The position numbers were made by a program, and so were the translations under genes. Below the pieces are notes generated by a model. It was not told the origin of the DNA and made no database searches. It was given only the letters and a program-made list of their open reading frames with translations. A stretch of 5,960 bases of DNA from a bacterium (lineage in GTDB: Bacteria > UBA9089), in contig DNCN01000126.1 of NCBI GenBank assembly GCA_003485015.1, positions 1 through 5,960 on the forward strand. The letters are read 5' to 3'. Positions 1 through 5,801 of this stretch are shown here, in pieces. Every line of letters starts with the position of its first letter. The first letter of the stretch is position 1.

Positions 1-20
1 TCCCTCGTCCCAAGAATATC

Positions 21-49
21 TTGCCAAATATTAGGTGTTGTGCTATAAT
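21..49 (+). promoter_or_regulatory. sigma-70-type promoter upstream of miaB
   Basis: The -35 box TTGCCA (21-26, five of six consensus bases) is separated by 17 bp from a perfect TATAAT at 44-49. A TG at 41-42, one base before the hexamer, makes it an extended -10. The expected transcript start is near base 56, giving an untranslated leader of about 93 nt before miaB. A short inverted repeat, CAAGA-ATA-TCTTG (11-23), runs into the -35 box and could be an operator, but the arms are only 5 bp. No gene is visible in 1-148. The match to consensus is seen directly; activity is inferred. Confidence 0.8.
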
Positions 50-148
50 AATGGTCAAATCATTGAGAGAGCGAACTGGAATATCATTAAATCTAACATA
101 AAATAAGCTTACGCTAAGAAGGTTTCGGGGAGAAAATAAGTTGTTCTG

Positions 149-1459
149 ATGAGAAAAAGAGCCTTTATTCGGACTTTCGGATGTCAGATGAATGAGTACG
201 ACTCTGAGGTAATGGCAGGTATCCTCAAGAGGGAGGGATATGCCTTGGCCAAAGTCGCAGAGGAGGCAGAGCTGGTTCTGCTCAACACCTGTAGTGTCCG
301 CCAGCATGCCGAGGATAAAGTCTTCTCCAAGCTTGGTGAACTGAAGAGATTAAAAGATAAACAGCCGGAGATGAAGATAGGTGTGGCTGGTTGTCTAGCC
401 GAAAGAATGAAAGAAGAGCTATTTGTTCAAATCCCTCACCTTGATTTCATCTTGGGGCCATCCCATATCAAAAACCTCCCTGAGATACTAAAGAATATAG
501 AAGATGGTAAGAAAAAGATAGCAGTTACAGGCGAGGCTCAACTTCCCCAAGTCGAAAAAGAGGTCCTCCGTCAGAACAATCTATCTGCCTATCTTCCCAT
601 TACCTTTGGTTGTAGTCATTTCTGTTCTTATTGCATCGTCCCCTACGTCCGAGGAGGTCAGAGGAGTAAGGGGATGGAAGTGATATTAAAGGAGGCAGAA
701 GAGTTGACCAAAAGGGGTTATAAAGAAATCATCCTCCTTGGTCAGCAGGTGAATGCCTACGGCCAAGATTTGGGAAACCAAATTAACCTAGCCTTCCTCC
801 TTAGAGAGCTTGATGTCATAGAGGGTTTGGAGAGGATTCGGTTCATTACCGCTCACCCTTCAAAGATAGATAATGGTTTGATCGAGGCCATGAGTGAATG
901 CCAAAGGGTATGTGAACATATCCACCTTCCCCTTCAGAGTGGCTCAGATGAGGTCTTGGGGAGGATGGAACGTGGATACACCCGAGACGAATACTTGGAG
1001 ATAATTAAGAAGTTGCGGCAGACAATCCCCGAAATCAGCATTACTACAGATATCATCGTTGGATTCCCTGGCGAAAACTCAACTGATTTTGAAGCAACAC
1101 TTGAGTTGATAAGCCAGATAAGATTTGACGGTGCTTTTATGTTTAAATACTCTCCTCGTCCCGAAACAAAGGCAGCTACCTTACCCAACCAAATAGAAGA
1201 GGAAGTCAAAAGAGAACGCCTTTCAAGATTGATAGAGGTCCAAAATCGTATTACTAAAGAGAAGAACAGGGAATTAGTGGGACAAAAAGAAGAAGTTTTG
1301 GTAACCTCATCCAATCCGAAAATACCCACAGAGATAATGGGAAAAACCAGAACGAATAAGGTAGTCTTCCTTGAAGGTAGTCAAGACCTTGTAGGAGAAC
1401 TTCTTGAGGTGGAGATTATAAGCTCGAGCACCTGGCATTTAAAGGGAAAGAAGAGATAA
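149..1459 (+). CDS. miaB: tRNA-2-methylthio-N6-dimethylallyladenosine synthase MiaB
   Basis: Radical-SAM methylthiotransferase that adds the 2-methylthio group to i6A37 in tRNAs reading UNN codons, in the cytoplasm. The 436-residue protein has the family's three domains. The N-terminal UPF0004 domain carries the auxiliary cluster cysteines C12 (TFGCQMN), C48 (NTCSVR) and C82 (GCLAER). The radical SAM core has CxxxCxxC at C155, C159 and C162, followed by LLGQQVNAY (197-205), HLPLQSGS (259-266) and TTDIIVGFPGE (299-309). A C-terminal TRAM domain spans about 370-434. The LGQxVNAY and IVGFPGE motifs and the length favour MiaB over RimO or MtaB. ATG 149 is the first usable start because an in-frame TAA lies at 137-139; the nearest purine-rich ribosome site (GGGGAG, 127-132) is rather distant, 16 nt away. 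It is the first gene after the promoter at 21-49. Family knowledge predicts a need for MiaA, which is not in this window. Confidence 0.96.
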   Translation: MRKRAFIRTFGCQMNEYDSEVMAGILKREGYALAKVAEEAELVLLNTCSVRQHAEDKVFSKLGELKRLKDKQPEMKIGVAGCLAERMKEELFVQIPHLDFILGPSHIKNLPEILKNIEDGKKKIAVTGEAQLPQVEKEVLRQNNLSAYLPITFGCSHFCSYCIVPYVRGGQRSKGMEVILKEAEELTKRGYKEIILLGQQVNAYGQDLGNQINLAFLLRELDVIEGLERIRFITAHPSKIDNGLIEAMSECQRVCEHIHLPLQSGSDEVLGRMERGYTRDEYLEIIKKLRQTIPEISITTDIIVGFPGENSTDFEATLELISQIRFDGAFMFKYSPRPETKAATLPNQIEEEVKRERLSRLIEVQNRITKEKNRELVGQKEEVLVTSSNPKIPTEIMGKTRTNKVVFLEGSQDLVGELLEVEIISSSTWHLKGKKR

Positions 1460-1483
1460 CTAGAGATTTTATAGTCGGAGAAG

Positions 1484-2062
1484 ATGCGTAGATTATATAG
1501 CATAGCCAATACCATCACTATCTGTCGCATAATCGCAATCCCCTTTCCTATTCTCCTCTTATGTTATTCTCCAAAATATCCAGATTTTAAAAAGGTTGCC
1601 ATTGCCTTATTAATTTTAATGCAATTATCTGATATAATAGATGGCCTAGCAGCTCGGGCAGCCAGTAAGAAATGTTCAGAAAAGAACTATGTAGGGATAG
1701 CCTTAGATCCCTTAGCAGATAAGCTCTATATTAACTCAACGTATATTACCATAACTTGCGTTTATAACTTCCCGTTCTGGGTAACCTTCATCATCGTCTT
1801 TAGAGATATATTATTGGTTGCTTTGTGGCTTTTGGGAGCAGTCATCGTAGGAATAAAGGATATGGGAGCCAATATCTTAGGGAAGATTACGGGTACCTGT
1901 CAGGCCTTTCTTATCTTCATCTTTCTGTTAGAATTTCCCGAGGGGATAATTTGTTGGAGTGGGGGGATCACGATCTTCTTCACGGTAATCTCTGGTATAG
2001 TCTATATATCCCAAGGGTTTCAAAGGGCAATAAAGACTATAACTAAAAGTTCTAAAATATAA
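1484..2062 (+). CDS. pgsA: CDP-alcohol phosphatidyltransferase, probably PgsA (phosphatidylglycerophosphate synthase)
   Basis: Integral membrane enzyme expected to condense CDP-diacylglycerol with glycerol-3-phosphate to phosphatidylglycerophosphate, the committed step to phosphatidylglycerol and cardiolipin. The 192-residue protein carries the CDP-alcohol phosphotransferase signature: D50, D53, G54, A57, R58, then G71, D75 and D79 (LDPLADK, 74-80). The four aspartates that bind the metal ions are all present. Oddly, 12 residues separate R58 from G71, where PgsA proteins I know have 8. Hydrophobic segments lie near 11-28, 38-49, 84-106, 107-124, 137-151 and 159-176; RD (107-108) and LGK (132-134) resemble PgsA landmarks. 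GGAG (1477-1480) sits only 3 nt before the ATG. The gene follows miaB after 24 bases and is probably co-transcribed with it. Nearby plsY and gpsA support a role in phospholipid synthesis. The family is certain. The exact acceptor alcohol is less so: a cardiolipin-synthase-like or other family member cannot be excluded. Confidence 0.85.
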   Translation: MRRLYSIANTITICRIIAIPFPILLLCYSPKYPDFKKVAIALLILMQLSDIIDGLAARAASKKCSEKNYVGIALDPLADKLYINSTYITITCVYNFPFWVTFIIVFRDILLVALWLLGAVIVGIKDMGANILGKITGTCQAFLIFIFLLEFPEGIICWSGGITIFFTVISGIVYISQGFQRAIKTITKSSKI

Positions 2063-2066
2063 AAAA

Positions 2067-2088
2067 TTGACAAAATCGAATTTGTGAA
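2067..2088. promoter_or_regulatory. imperfect 22-bp palindrome over the der -35 box
   Basis: Nine of eleven base pairs are symmetric about a central TCGA (2076-2079); the arms read TTGACAAA and TTTGTGAA. It covers the -35 hexamer and most of the spacer, where a dimeric repressor would block RNA polymerase. It contains too little G and C to act as a terminator for pgsA. The symmetry is seen directly; the operator role is inferred and no regulator is identified. Confidence 0.4.
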
Positions 2089-2095
2089 AAATAAT
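2067..2095 (+). promoter_or_regulatory. sigma-70-type promoter upstream of der
   Basis: A perfect -35 TTGACA (2067-2072), a 17-bp spacer and a -10 AATAAT (2090-2095, five of six) lie in the 95-base gap that begins 5 bases after the pgsA stop. The expected start is near 2102, leaving a leader of about 56 nt ahead of der. This is the strongest promoter-like sequence after the one at 21-49, and it could drive der through to the tRNA. A second TATATT at 2128-2133 has no acceptable -35 and is not called. Confidence 0.75.
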
Positions 2096-2108
2096 TGATG
2101 TAAATCAG
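2095..2108. promoter_or_regulatory. FNR/CRP-family-like binding box at the der promoter
   Basis: TTGAT-GTAA-ATCAG matches the FNR consensus TTGAT-N4-ATCAA at nine of ten defined positions. It begins on the last base of the -10 box and covers the expected transcript start, a position usually associated with repression. One such match could arise by chance in AT-rich DNA of this length. No FNR/CRP protein is encoded here, so the assignment is tentative. Confidence 0.35.
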
Positions 2109-2157
2109 GACCTAATGGGAATCGTCTTATATTAAGATTTTTAGAAATGTTACTTCT

Positions 2158-3507
2158 ATGATGGATAAAGTTCAGAAAGAGACTCTGCCTAAAGTAGCTG
2201 TCTTGGGGCGACCGAATGTGGGCAAATCAACTCTCTTCAACCGCCTCATCAGCAAGGGGAGGTGGGCCATTGTTGATAAGACCCCTGGAGTAACTAGGGA
2301 CAGAAACTATGGGGATGTAGAGTGGCAGGGATATAACTTTACCCTCATTGATACCGGTGGATTTGAGCCTATAGTCAACAAAAATGATCTCAGGAATAAG
2401 GTGAAATCCCAAGCCGAGATAGCGGTCAAAGAAGGAGATATTATCCTCTTTGTCCTCGATTTTAAGGATGGGATCACCCCTTCTGATTTAGAGATAGCAA
2501 ATCTTCTACGAAGATCAAAGAAAAAGATCATTCCCATTGTCAATAAAGTTGACGATCCCAGATTGCAGGATGGGATGGGAGGAGCAGGTTTTTACCGTTT
2601 AGGGCTGGGAGATCCCATTCTGCTCTCAGCCCTCCATGGATTGGGAGTCGATCACCTTTTAGACGAAGTAAAGAAAGAGATCTTTCCGTCTATAATAGAG
2701 GCAGAAGAAGAAACTAAGGTAGCTATCGTCGGCCGACCCAACGTAGGTAAGTCTTCACTTTTGAACAGTATCTTAGGTGAAGAACGGGTTATCGTCGATG
2801 AACAACCAGGGACAACGCGCGATTCCATAGATACTATTTTTTATAGAGGTAACCAGAGATACCTCTTGATAGATACAGCGGGGATAAGAAGGAGGACGAA
2901 GGTAGCTGATGATTTAGAAAGGTTCAGTCTCAGACAGGCGATTGATAGCTTGAGAAGAGCCCACCTCGTTCTGCTTATTATAGAGGTTACAACTGGAGTA
3001 ACTCGTCAGGACAAGAGAATCCTTAAGATGATGGAATCCTCTGGCTGCGGAGGAATTATTGTAGTCAACAAATGGGACCTATCTCTCCATAAGAATGAAG
3101 AAGAATACCGCCAAGGGATATTAGCACAAATTCCATTCATTCAACATCTCCCGATTACCTTTACTTCAGCCCTCACAGGCGAAGGGATCGAAGAATTACT
3201 CGATCTATTAGGAGGGATAGTTTATACCCATTCCAAAAAGATCGCCACTCCTTTCATTAACCAGGCAATTCAAGAGATTCTAAGAAGTCATTCACCTCCA
3301 ACTTATAAAGGAAAAGAGTTGAAGATATATTATTCTACCCAAAAGGGGGTAAGGCCACCCTCCTTCATCCTTTTCGGTAATCATCCCCAAGCTTTTAGTC
3401 CTTCATATTTAAAGTGTATAGAGAATGAATTGCGAAAGAGGTTCGATCTTTTTGGAACACCCATCAGACTTGAAGTTCGAAGAAAGAGAGGGAAAAGGAA
3501 TGCTTAA
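2158..3507 (+). CDS. der: ribosome biogenesis GTPase Der (EngA)
   Basis: Essential tandem-domain GTPase that binds 50S precursors and promotes late large-subunit assembly. The 449-residue protein has the complete family layout. G domain 1 has GRPNVGKST (17-25), GVTRD (44-48), DTGG (65-68), NKVD (129-132) and SAL (157-159). G domain 2 has GRPNVGKSS (192-200), GTTRD (218-222), DTAG (239-242), NKWD (304-307) and SAL (337-339). A KH-like domain occupies about 357-445, with PPSFILFGN, SYLKCIENELRKRF and GTPIRLEVR. All nucleotide-binding motifs are intact and the length is normal. Two adjacent ATGs (2158 and 2161) are possible starts; an in-frame TAA at 2113-2115 excludes longer forms. No Shine-Dalgarno sequence is evident, which is odd for a gene behind so strong a promoter. 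Its 3' end overlaps plsY by 8 bases, suggesting coupled translation. Confidence 0.97.
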   Translation: MMDKVQKETLPKVAVLGRPNVGKSTLFNRLISKGRWAIVDKTPGVTRDRNYGDVEWQGYNFTLIDTGGFEPIVNKNDLRNKVKSQAEIAVKEGDIILFVLDFKDGITPSDLEIANLLRRSKKKIIPIVNKVDDPRLQDGMGGAGFYRLGLGDPILLSALHGLGVDHLLDEVKKEIFPSIIEAEEETKVAIVGRPNVGKSSLLNSILGEERVIVDEQPGTTRDSIDTIFYRGNQRYLLIDTAGIRRRTKVADDLERFSLRQAIDSLRRAHLVLLIIEVTTGVTRQDKRILKMMESSGCGGIIVVNKWDLSLHKNEEEYRQGILAQIPFIQHLPITFTSALTGEGIEELLDLLGGIVYTHSKKIATPFINQAIQEILRSHSPPTYKGKELKIYYSTQKGVRPPSFILFGNHPQAFSPSYLKCIENELRKRFDLFGTPIRLEVRRKRGKRNA

Positions 3508-4126
3508 GGTAAGTCTATTGATCTTATTTAGTTATCTTGTAGGTTCTATCCCAACTGGTTATCTCGTTGGTAGACTCAAAGGGGTTGACCTTCGGATGTT
3601 GGGAAGTGGCAATGTGGGGGCTACAAATGTCGCTCGGATTTTAGGAATTAGAGCAGCCATATTTATCCTATTCTTTGATATGGCTAAGGGCGCTATGGTC
3701 ATCTATCTCGTTAGTCTTTTGGCTAATTGGCAGTTCTTTTCCTTTTCTCCGGAAAGAATAGAATTTTTGAGAGTCTCTGTTGGACTTGCTGCTATCTGTG
3801 GTCACATTTTTACACCCTTTTTAGAGTTTAGGGGAGGAAAGGGTGTAGCTACCTTAACTGGTGTTCTTATAGGGCTGGCACCCATGCCAATGATCATCAT
3901 TTTGCCTGTCTTCTTGACTATCGTTATCTTGACCCGTTTCGTCTCTGTAGGTTCAATTGTAGGTGCGTTGCTTTTGCCTATCTTGATGTGTATTCTTAAG
4001 CAGGGCCCCATTATTACCCTATTTGGAGGAATTGCTGGTATCCTAATCATCATCAGACATATTCCTAATATCCGAAGACTATTAAGCAATACAGAGTACA
4101 GATTTGGAGAGAGAATCAATCCTTAA
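3500..4126 (+). CDS. plsY: acyl-phosphate:glycerol-3-phosphate acyltransferase PlsY
   Basis: Inner-membrane enzyme that transfers an acyl chain from acyl-phosphate (made by PlsX, not in this window) to position 1 of glycerol-3-phosphate, giving lysophosphatidate. I chose ATG 3500, which gives 208 residues, over a possible longer reading from 3425. The protein then begins directly with the usual first membrane helix, MLKVSLLILFSYLVGSIP, and GAGGG (3488-3492, within the der end) lies 7 nt upstream. The three conserved PlsY motifs are present: GSGNVGATNV (35-44), GHIFTPFLEFRGGKGVAT (101-118), and RHIPNIRRL (186-194) continuing to EYRFGE (199-204). Hydrophobic segments lie near 4-24, 52-75, 91-108, 122-145 and 150-185. 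It overlaps der by 8 bases and precedes gpsA, which makes its acceptor substrate. Confidence 0.95.
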   Translation: MLKVSLLILFSYLVGSIPTGYLVGRLKGVDLRMLGSGNVGATNVARILGIRAAIFILFFDMAKGAMVIYLVSLLANWQFFSFSPERIEFLRVSVGLAAICGHIFTPFLEFRGGKGVATLTGVLIGLAPMPMIIILPVFLTIVILTRFVSVGSIVGALLLPILMCILKQGPIITLFGGIAGILIIIRHIPNIRRLLSNTEYRFGERINP

Positions 4127-4144
4127 AAACGCTTGCATAAATAT

Positions 4145-4150
4145 GGAAGA
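4145..4150 (+). promoter_or_regulatory. ribosome binding site selecting the gpsA start
   Basis: GGAAGA lies 10 nt before ATG 4161. The in-frame ATG 4143 and TTG 4104 have no comparable site at a proper distance, so this motif favours 4161. The stronger AAGGAGG just inside the gene (about 4182-4188) has no in-frame start at a useful distance. Confidence 0.55.
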
Positions 4151-4160
4151 ATATGATAAT

Positions 4161-5177
4161 ATGAGTGGTAACAAACAGAAGAAGGAGGTGGTTGTTCTAG
4201 GGGCAGGCAGTTGGGGAACGACTTTAGCCATCCACTTATTCAAAAAGGGGCACAAGATTAGGCTGTGGGAGTTTTCTCAGGAACGAGTAGCCTCTTTGCT
4301 CTCTAAGAGAGAGAATATCTGGTTTTTGCCCGGGATCACTATCCCTGAAGATATTTTCATCACCTCAAATATAGATGAGGCTTGCCAGAAAGCTGAGGTT
4401 GTAGTAGTAGCTATTCCCTCCCATACCGTGCGGGAGGTGGTAACACACCTGGTTGGACATTTAGAAGAAGGGGCTATAATCATCTCAGTCGTTAAGGGCC
4501 TTGAAGAGAAAACCTCGATGAGGCCATCGCAGATTATTGAAGAGATTCTTGGCGGGCGGCAGATTGGTGTCCTTTCGGGTCCAAGTCATGCCGAAGAGGT
4601 TAGTCGTGAGATTCCGACAACAGTAGTAGCCTCATCAGTCCAAAAGGAGATAAGTGACTCCATCCAGCATCTCTTTATCACCCCAAATTTCAGGGTTTAC
4701 ACTAACGAAGATTTAATTGGGGTTGAACTTGGTGGCGCCCTAAAGAATATCATCGCTATTGCTGCCGGTATTTCTGACGGCTTAGGATTTGGTGACAACA
4801 CTAAAGCTGCCCTCTTGACTCGAGGTTTAACTGAGATGACCCGACTTGGGGTAGCTATGGGTGCTAAATCTCAAACCTTTGCTGGTCTTTCAGGAATGGG
4901 CGACCTTATCGTCACCTGTATAAGCAAATTCAGTCGAAATCGCCACTTAGGGGAGATGATCGGTCGAGGTATGACTCTCGAGGATGCCCTTAAAAGGATG
5001 GTTATGGTCGCTGAAGGTGTCCGCACAACAAAGGCTGCTTCTGAAATGGCCAAATTCTACGGAGTCGAACTTCCCATTACTGAAGAGGTTTTTAAGGTCC
5101 TCTTTGAAGGTAAATCTCCTAGGGAGACCGTGAGTGAGCTTATGTTGAGAGAGCCAAAGCCTGAAATCTTTGGTTAA
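4161..5177 (+). CDS. gpsA: glycerol-3-phosphate dehydrogenase [NAD(P)+] GpsA
   Basis: Cytosolic enzyme that reduces dihydroxyacetone phosphate to sn-glycerol-3-phosphate, the backbone for phospholipids. From ATG 4161 the protein has 338 residues, the normal family length, with the dinucleotide-binding motif VVLGAGSWGTTLA at 11-23. In-frame upstream starts at 4143 (ATG) and 4104 (TTG, overlapping plsY) would add 6 or 19 residues but lack good ribosome sites. Other family motifs are VKGLE (111-115), LSGPSHAEEV (138-147), GGALKN with the expected catalytic lysine K195, IAAGISDGL (200-208), FAGLSGMGDLIVTC (240-253), SRNRHLG (258-264) with R259 and N260, and VAEGVRT (283-289). No key residue is missing. 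It lies 34 bases after plsY, so the supplier and a consumer of glycerol-3-phosphate are adjacent. An inverted repeat (5152-5175) covers its 3' end and most of the stop region. Confidence 0.96.
   Translation: MSGNKQKKEVVVLGAGSWGTTLAIHLFKKGHKIRLWEFSQERVASLLSKRENIWFLPGITIPEDIFITSNIDEACQKAEVVVVAIPSHTVREVVTHLVGHLEEGAIIISVVKGLEEKTSMRPSQIIEEILGGRQIGVLSGPSHAEEVSREIPTTVVASSVQKEISDSIQHLFITPNFRVYTNEDLIGVELGGALKNIIAIAAGISDGLGFGDNTKAALLTRGLTEMTRLGVAMGAKSQTFAGLSGMGDLIVTCISKFSRNRHLGEMIGRGMTLEDALKRMVMVAEGVRTTKAASEMAKFYGVELPITEEVFKVLFEGKSPRETVSELMLREPKPEIFG
5152..5175 (+). other. stem-loop at the gpsA 3' end
   Basis: CCAAAG (5154-5159) pairs perfectly with CTTTGG (5168-5173) across an 8-base loop. One G-U and one A-U pair extend the stem to 8 bp, reaching the first base of the stop codon. 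The stem is AT-rich and followed by AAATTG, not a U run, so it is not a canonical terminator. It may be chance coding sequence, a weak attenuator or an RNA-processing element between gpsA and the HU gene. Confidence 0.3.
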
Positions 5178-5184
5178 ATTGTGG

Positions 5185-5191
5185 AAGGAGG
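5185..5191 (+). promoter_or_regulatory. strong ribosome binding site of the HU gene
   Basis: AAGGAGG is a full anti-Shine-Dalgarno match, 10 nt before ATG 5202. It fixes the start at 5202 rather than at GTG 5181, which lies upstream of the site. It is the best ribosome site in the window and fits the high expression expected of a nucleoid protein. Confidence 0.8.
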
Positions 5192-5201
5192 AGAAGGTAG
5201 T

Positions 5202-5477
5202 ATGACTAGGACTAAGGCGGATATTATTAATAAAGTAGCCAGTATTGGTCTAAGCAAGAAGAAAGCAGCTGAAGCCGTTAATGCCACGTTTGAGGCAATC
5301 AAAGATGCTTTAGTTAGGGGCGAAAAGGTGCAGTTGGTTAGCTTTGGAAGTTTCCTCGTTAGGGAAAAGCCGGCCCACAAGGCCCGTAATCCACAGACCG
5401 GTGCTGAAATTACTATTGCTGCAAAAAAAGTTCCAGTATTCAAGGCTGGTATAGGATTGAGGGAGGCAGTCAAGTGA
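5202..5477 (+). CDS. hup: HU/IHF-family nucleoid DNA-binding protein
   Basis: Small dimeric histone-like protein that bends and compacts DNA. From ATG 5202 it has 91 residues, the typical length of HU and IHF subunits. An upstream GTG at 5181 would add seven residues and is rejected because the strong AAGGAGG lies after it. The helical N-terminal dimerisation part (about 1-40) is followed by the family core GEKVQLVSFGSFLVREK (40-56). The DNA-binding arm has ARNPQTGAEITI (61-72) with P64 as the expected intercalating proline, and the C-terminal part reads PVFKAGIGLREAV (78-90). The sequence does not clearly separate HU from IHF-alpha; the arm KPAHKARNPQTG is intermediate. The gene overlaps the MerR-like gene by 4 bases (GTGA), which indicates translational coupling. 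Family certain, subtype open. Confidence 0.93.
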   Translation: MTRTKADIINKVASIGLSKKKAAEAVNATFEAIKDALVRGEKVQLVSFGSFLVREKPAHKARNPQTGAEITIAAKKVPVFKAGIGLREAVK

Positions 5478-5800
5478 AACCTGCACCAAATAAGCTCTTC
5501 TTTTCTATTGGCGAAGCAAGTGAGTTGGCCGAAGTTAAGTCCTATGTCCTGAGGTATTGGGAGAGCGAATTTGACTCTTTAGCTCCAAAGAAGAACGAAA
5601 CCGGACAGCGAGTTTATCGGAGGGAAGATATCGAGATAATCCTCAGGATAAAGGATCTTTTGTATAATCAAGGATATACTATTGCTGGCGCTAGGAAGAG
5701 ACTTAATCAAGAACTTCGGGGAAGGATAAATAGTGCATCTCTTTTAACTCCCTCAGTTTTAAGAAGGGAATTTGAAGAGATGCTTGAGATTATCGATTAG
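5474..5800 (+). CDS. small MerR-type HTH transcriptional regulator
   Basis: A 108-residue protein that is mostly a MerR-type winged helix-turn-helix. FFSIGEASELAEVKSYVLRYWE (9-30) forms the recognition helices, GQRVYRREDIEIILRIKDLL (44-63) the wing and next helix, and GYTIAGARKRLNQEL (67-81) the final helix of the domain. The remaining 27 residues end in an acidic tail (EEMLEIID). There is no metal-binding cysteine set and no ligand-binding domain, so it is not a MerR, CueR or BmrR-type sensor and its signal is unknown. The start is GTG 5474, sharing GTGA with the HU stop; GGAGG (5462-5466) lies 7 nt upstream. Only one base separates its stop from tRNA-Pro. From general knowledge, a similar small MerR-like gene next to an HU/IHF gene recurs in Deltaproteobacteria and other groups, but its targets are not known to me. 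Confidence 0.88.
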   Translation: MKPAPNKLFFSIGEASELAEVKSYVLRYWESEFDSLAPKKNETGQRVYRREDIEIILRIKDLLYNQGYTIAGARKRLNQELRGRINSASLLTPSVLRREFEEMLEIID

Positions 5801-5801
5801 T

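Noticed and set aside
108..118. CTTA-CGC-TAAG hairpin in the miaB leader as a riboswitch or attenuator
   Set aside because: A 4-bp AT-rich stem is expected by chance, and no known riboswitch core is seen in the leader.
934..1329. Minus-strand reading frame of 131 codons inside miaB
   Set aside because: It lies wholly within a clear miaB gene, its product has no recognisable domain, and it has no promoter or ribosome context. It is a shadow frame.
2128..2133. Second -10-like TATATT ahead of der
   Set aside because: The bases 17 bp upstream (TCAGGA) do not resemble a -35, and the promoter at 2067-2095 is far better.
3425..3499. Longer plsY start giving 25 extra N-terminal residues
   Set aside because: The extra segment is charged, unlike any PlsY N terminus, and lies within the der KH-domain coding sequence. 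ATG 3500 has GAGGG at a proper distance and starts at the first membrane helix.
4133..4160. Promoter-like TTGCAT - 16 bp - GATAAT before gpsA
   Set aside because: The -35 matches consensus poorly, and the transcript would start about 6 bases inside the chosen gpsA start.
5174..5473. Minus-strand 99-codon frame almost coextensive with the HU gene
   Set aside because: The plus-strand frame encodes an unmistakable HU protein with a strong ribosome site. The antisense frame is alanine- and leucine-rich noise.
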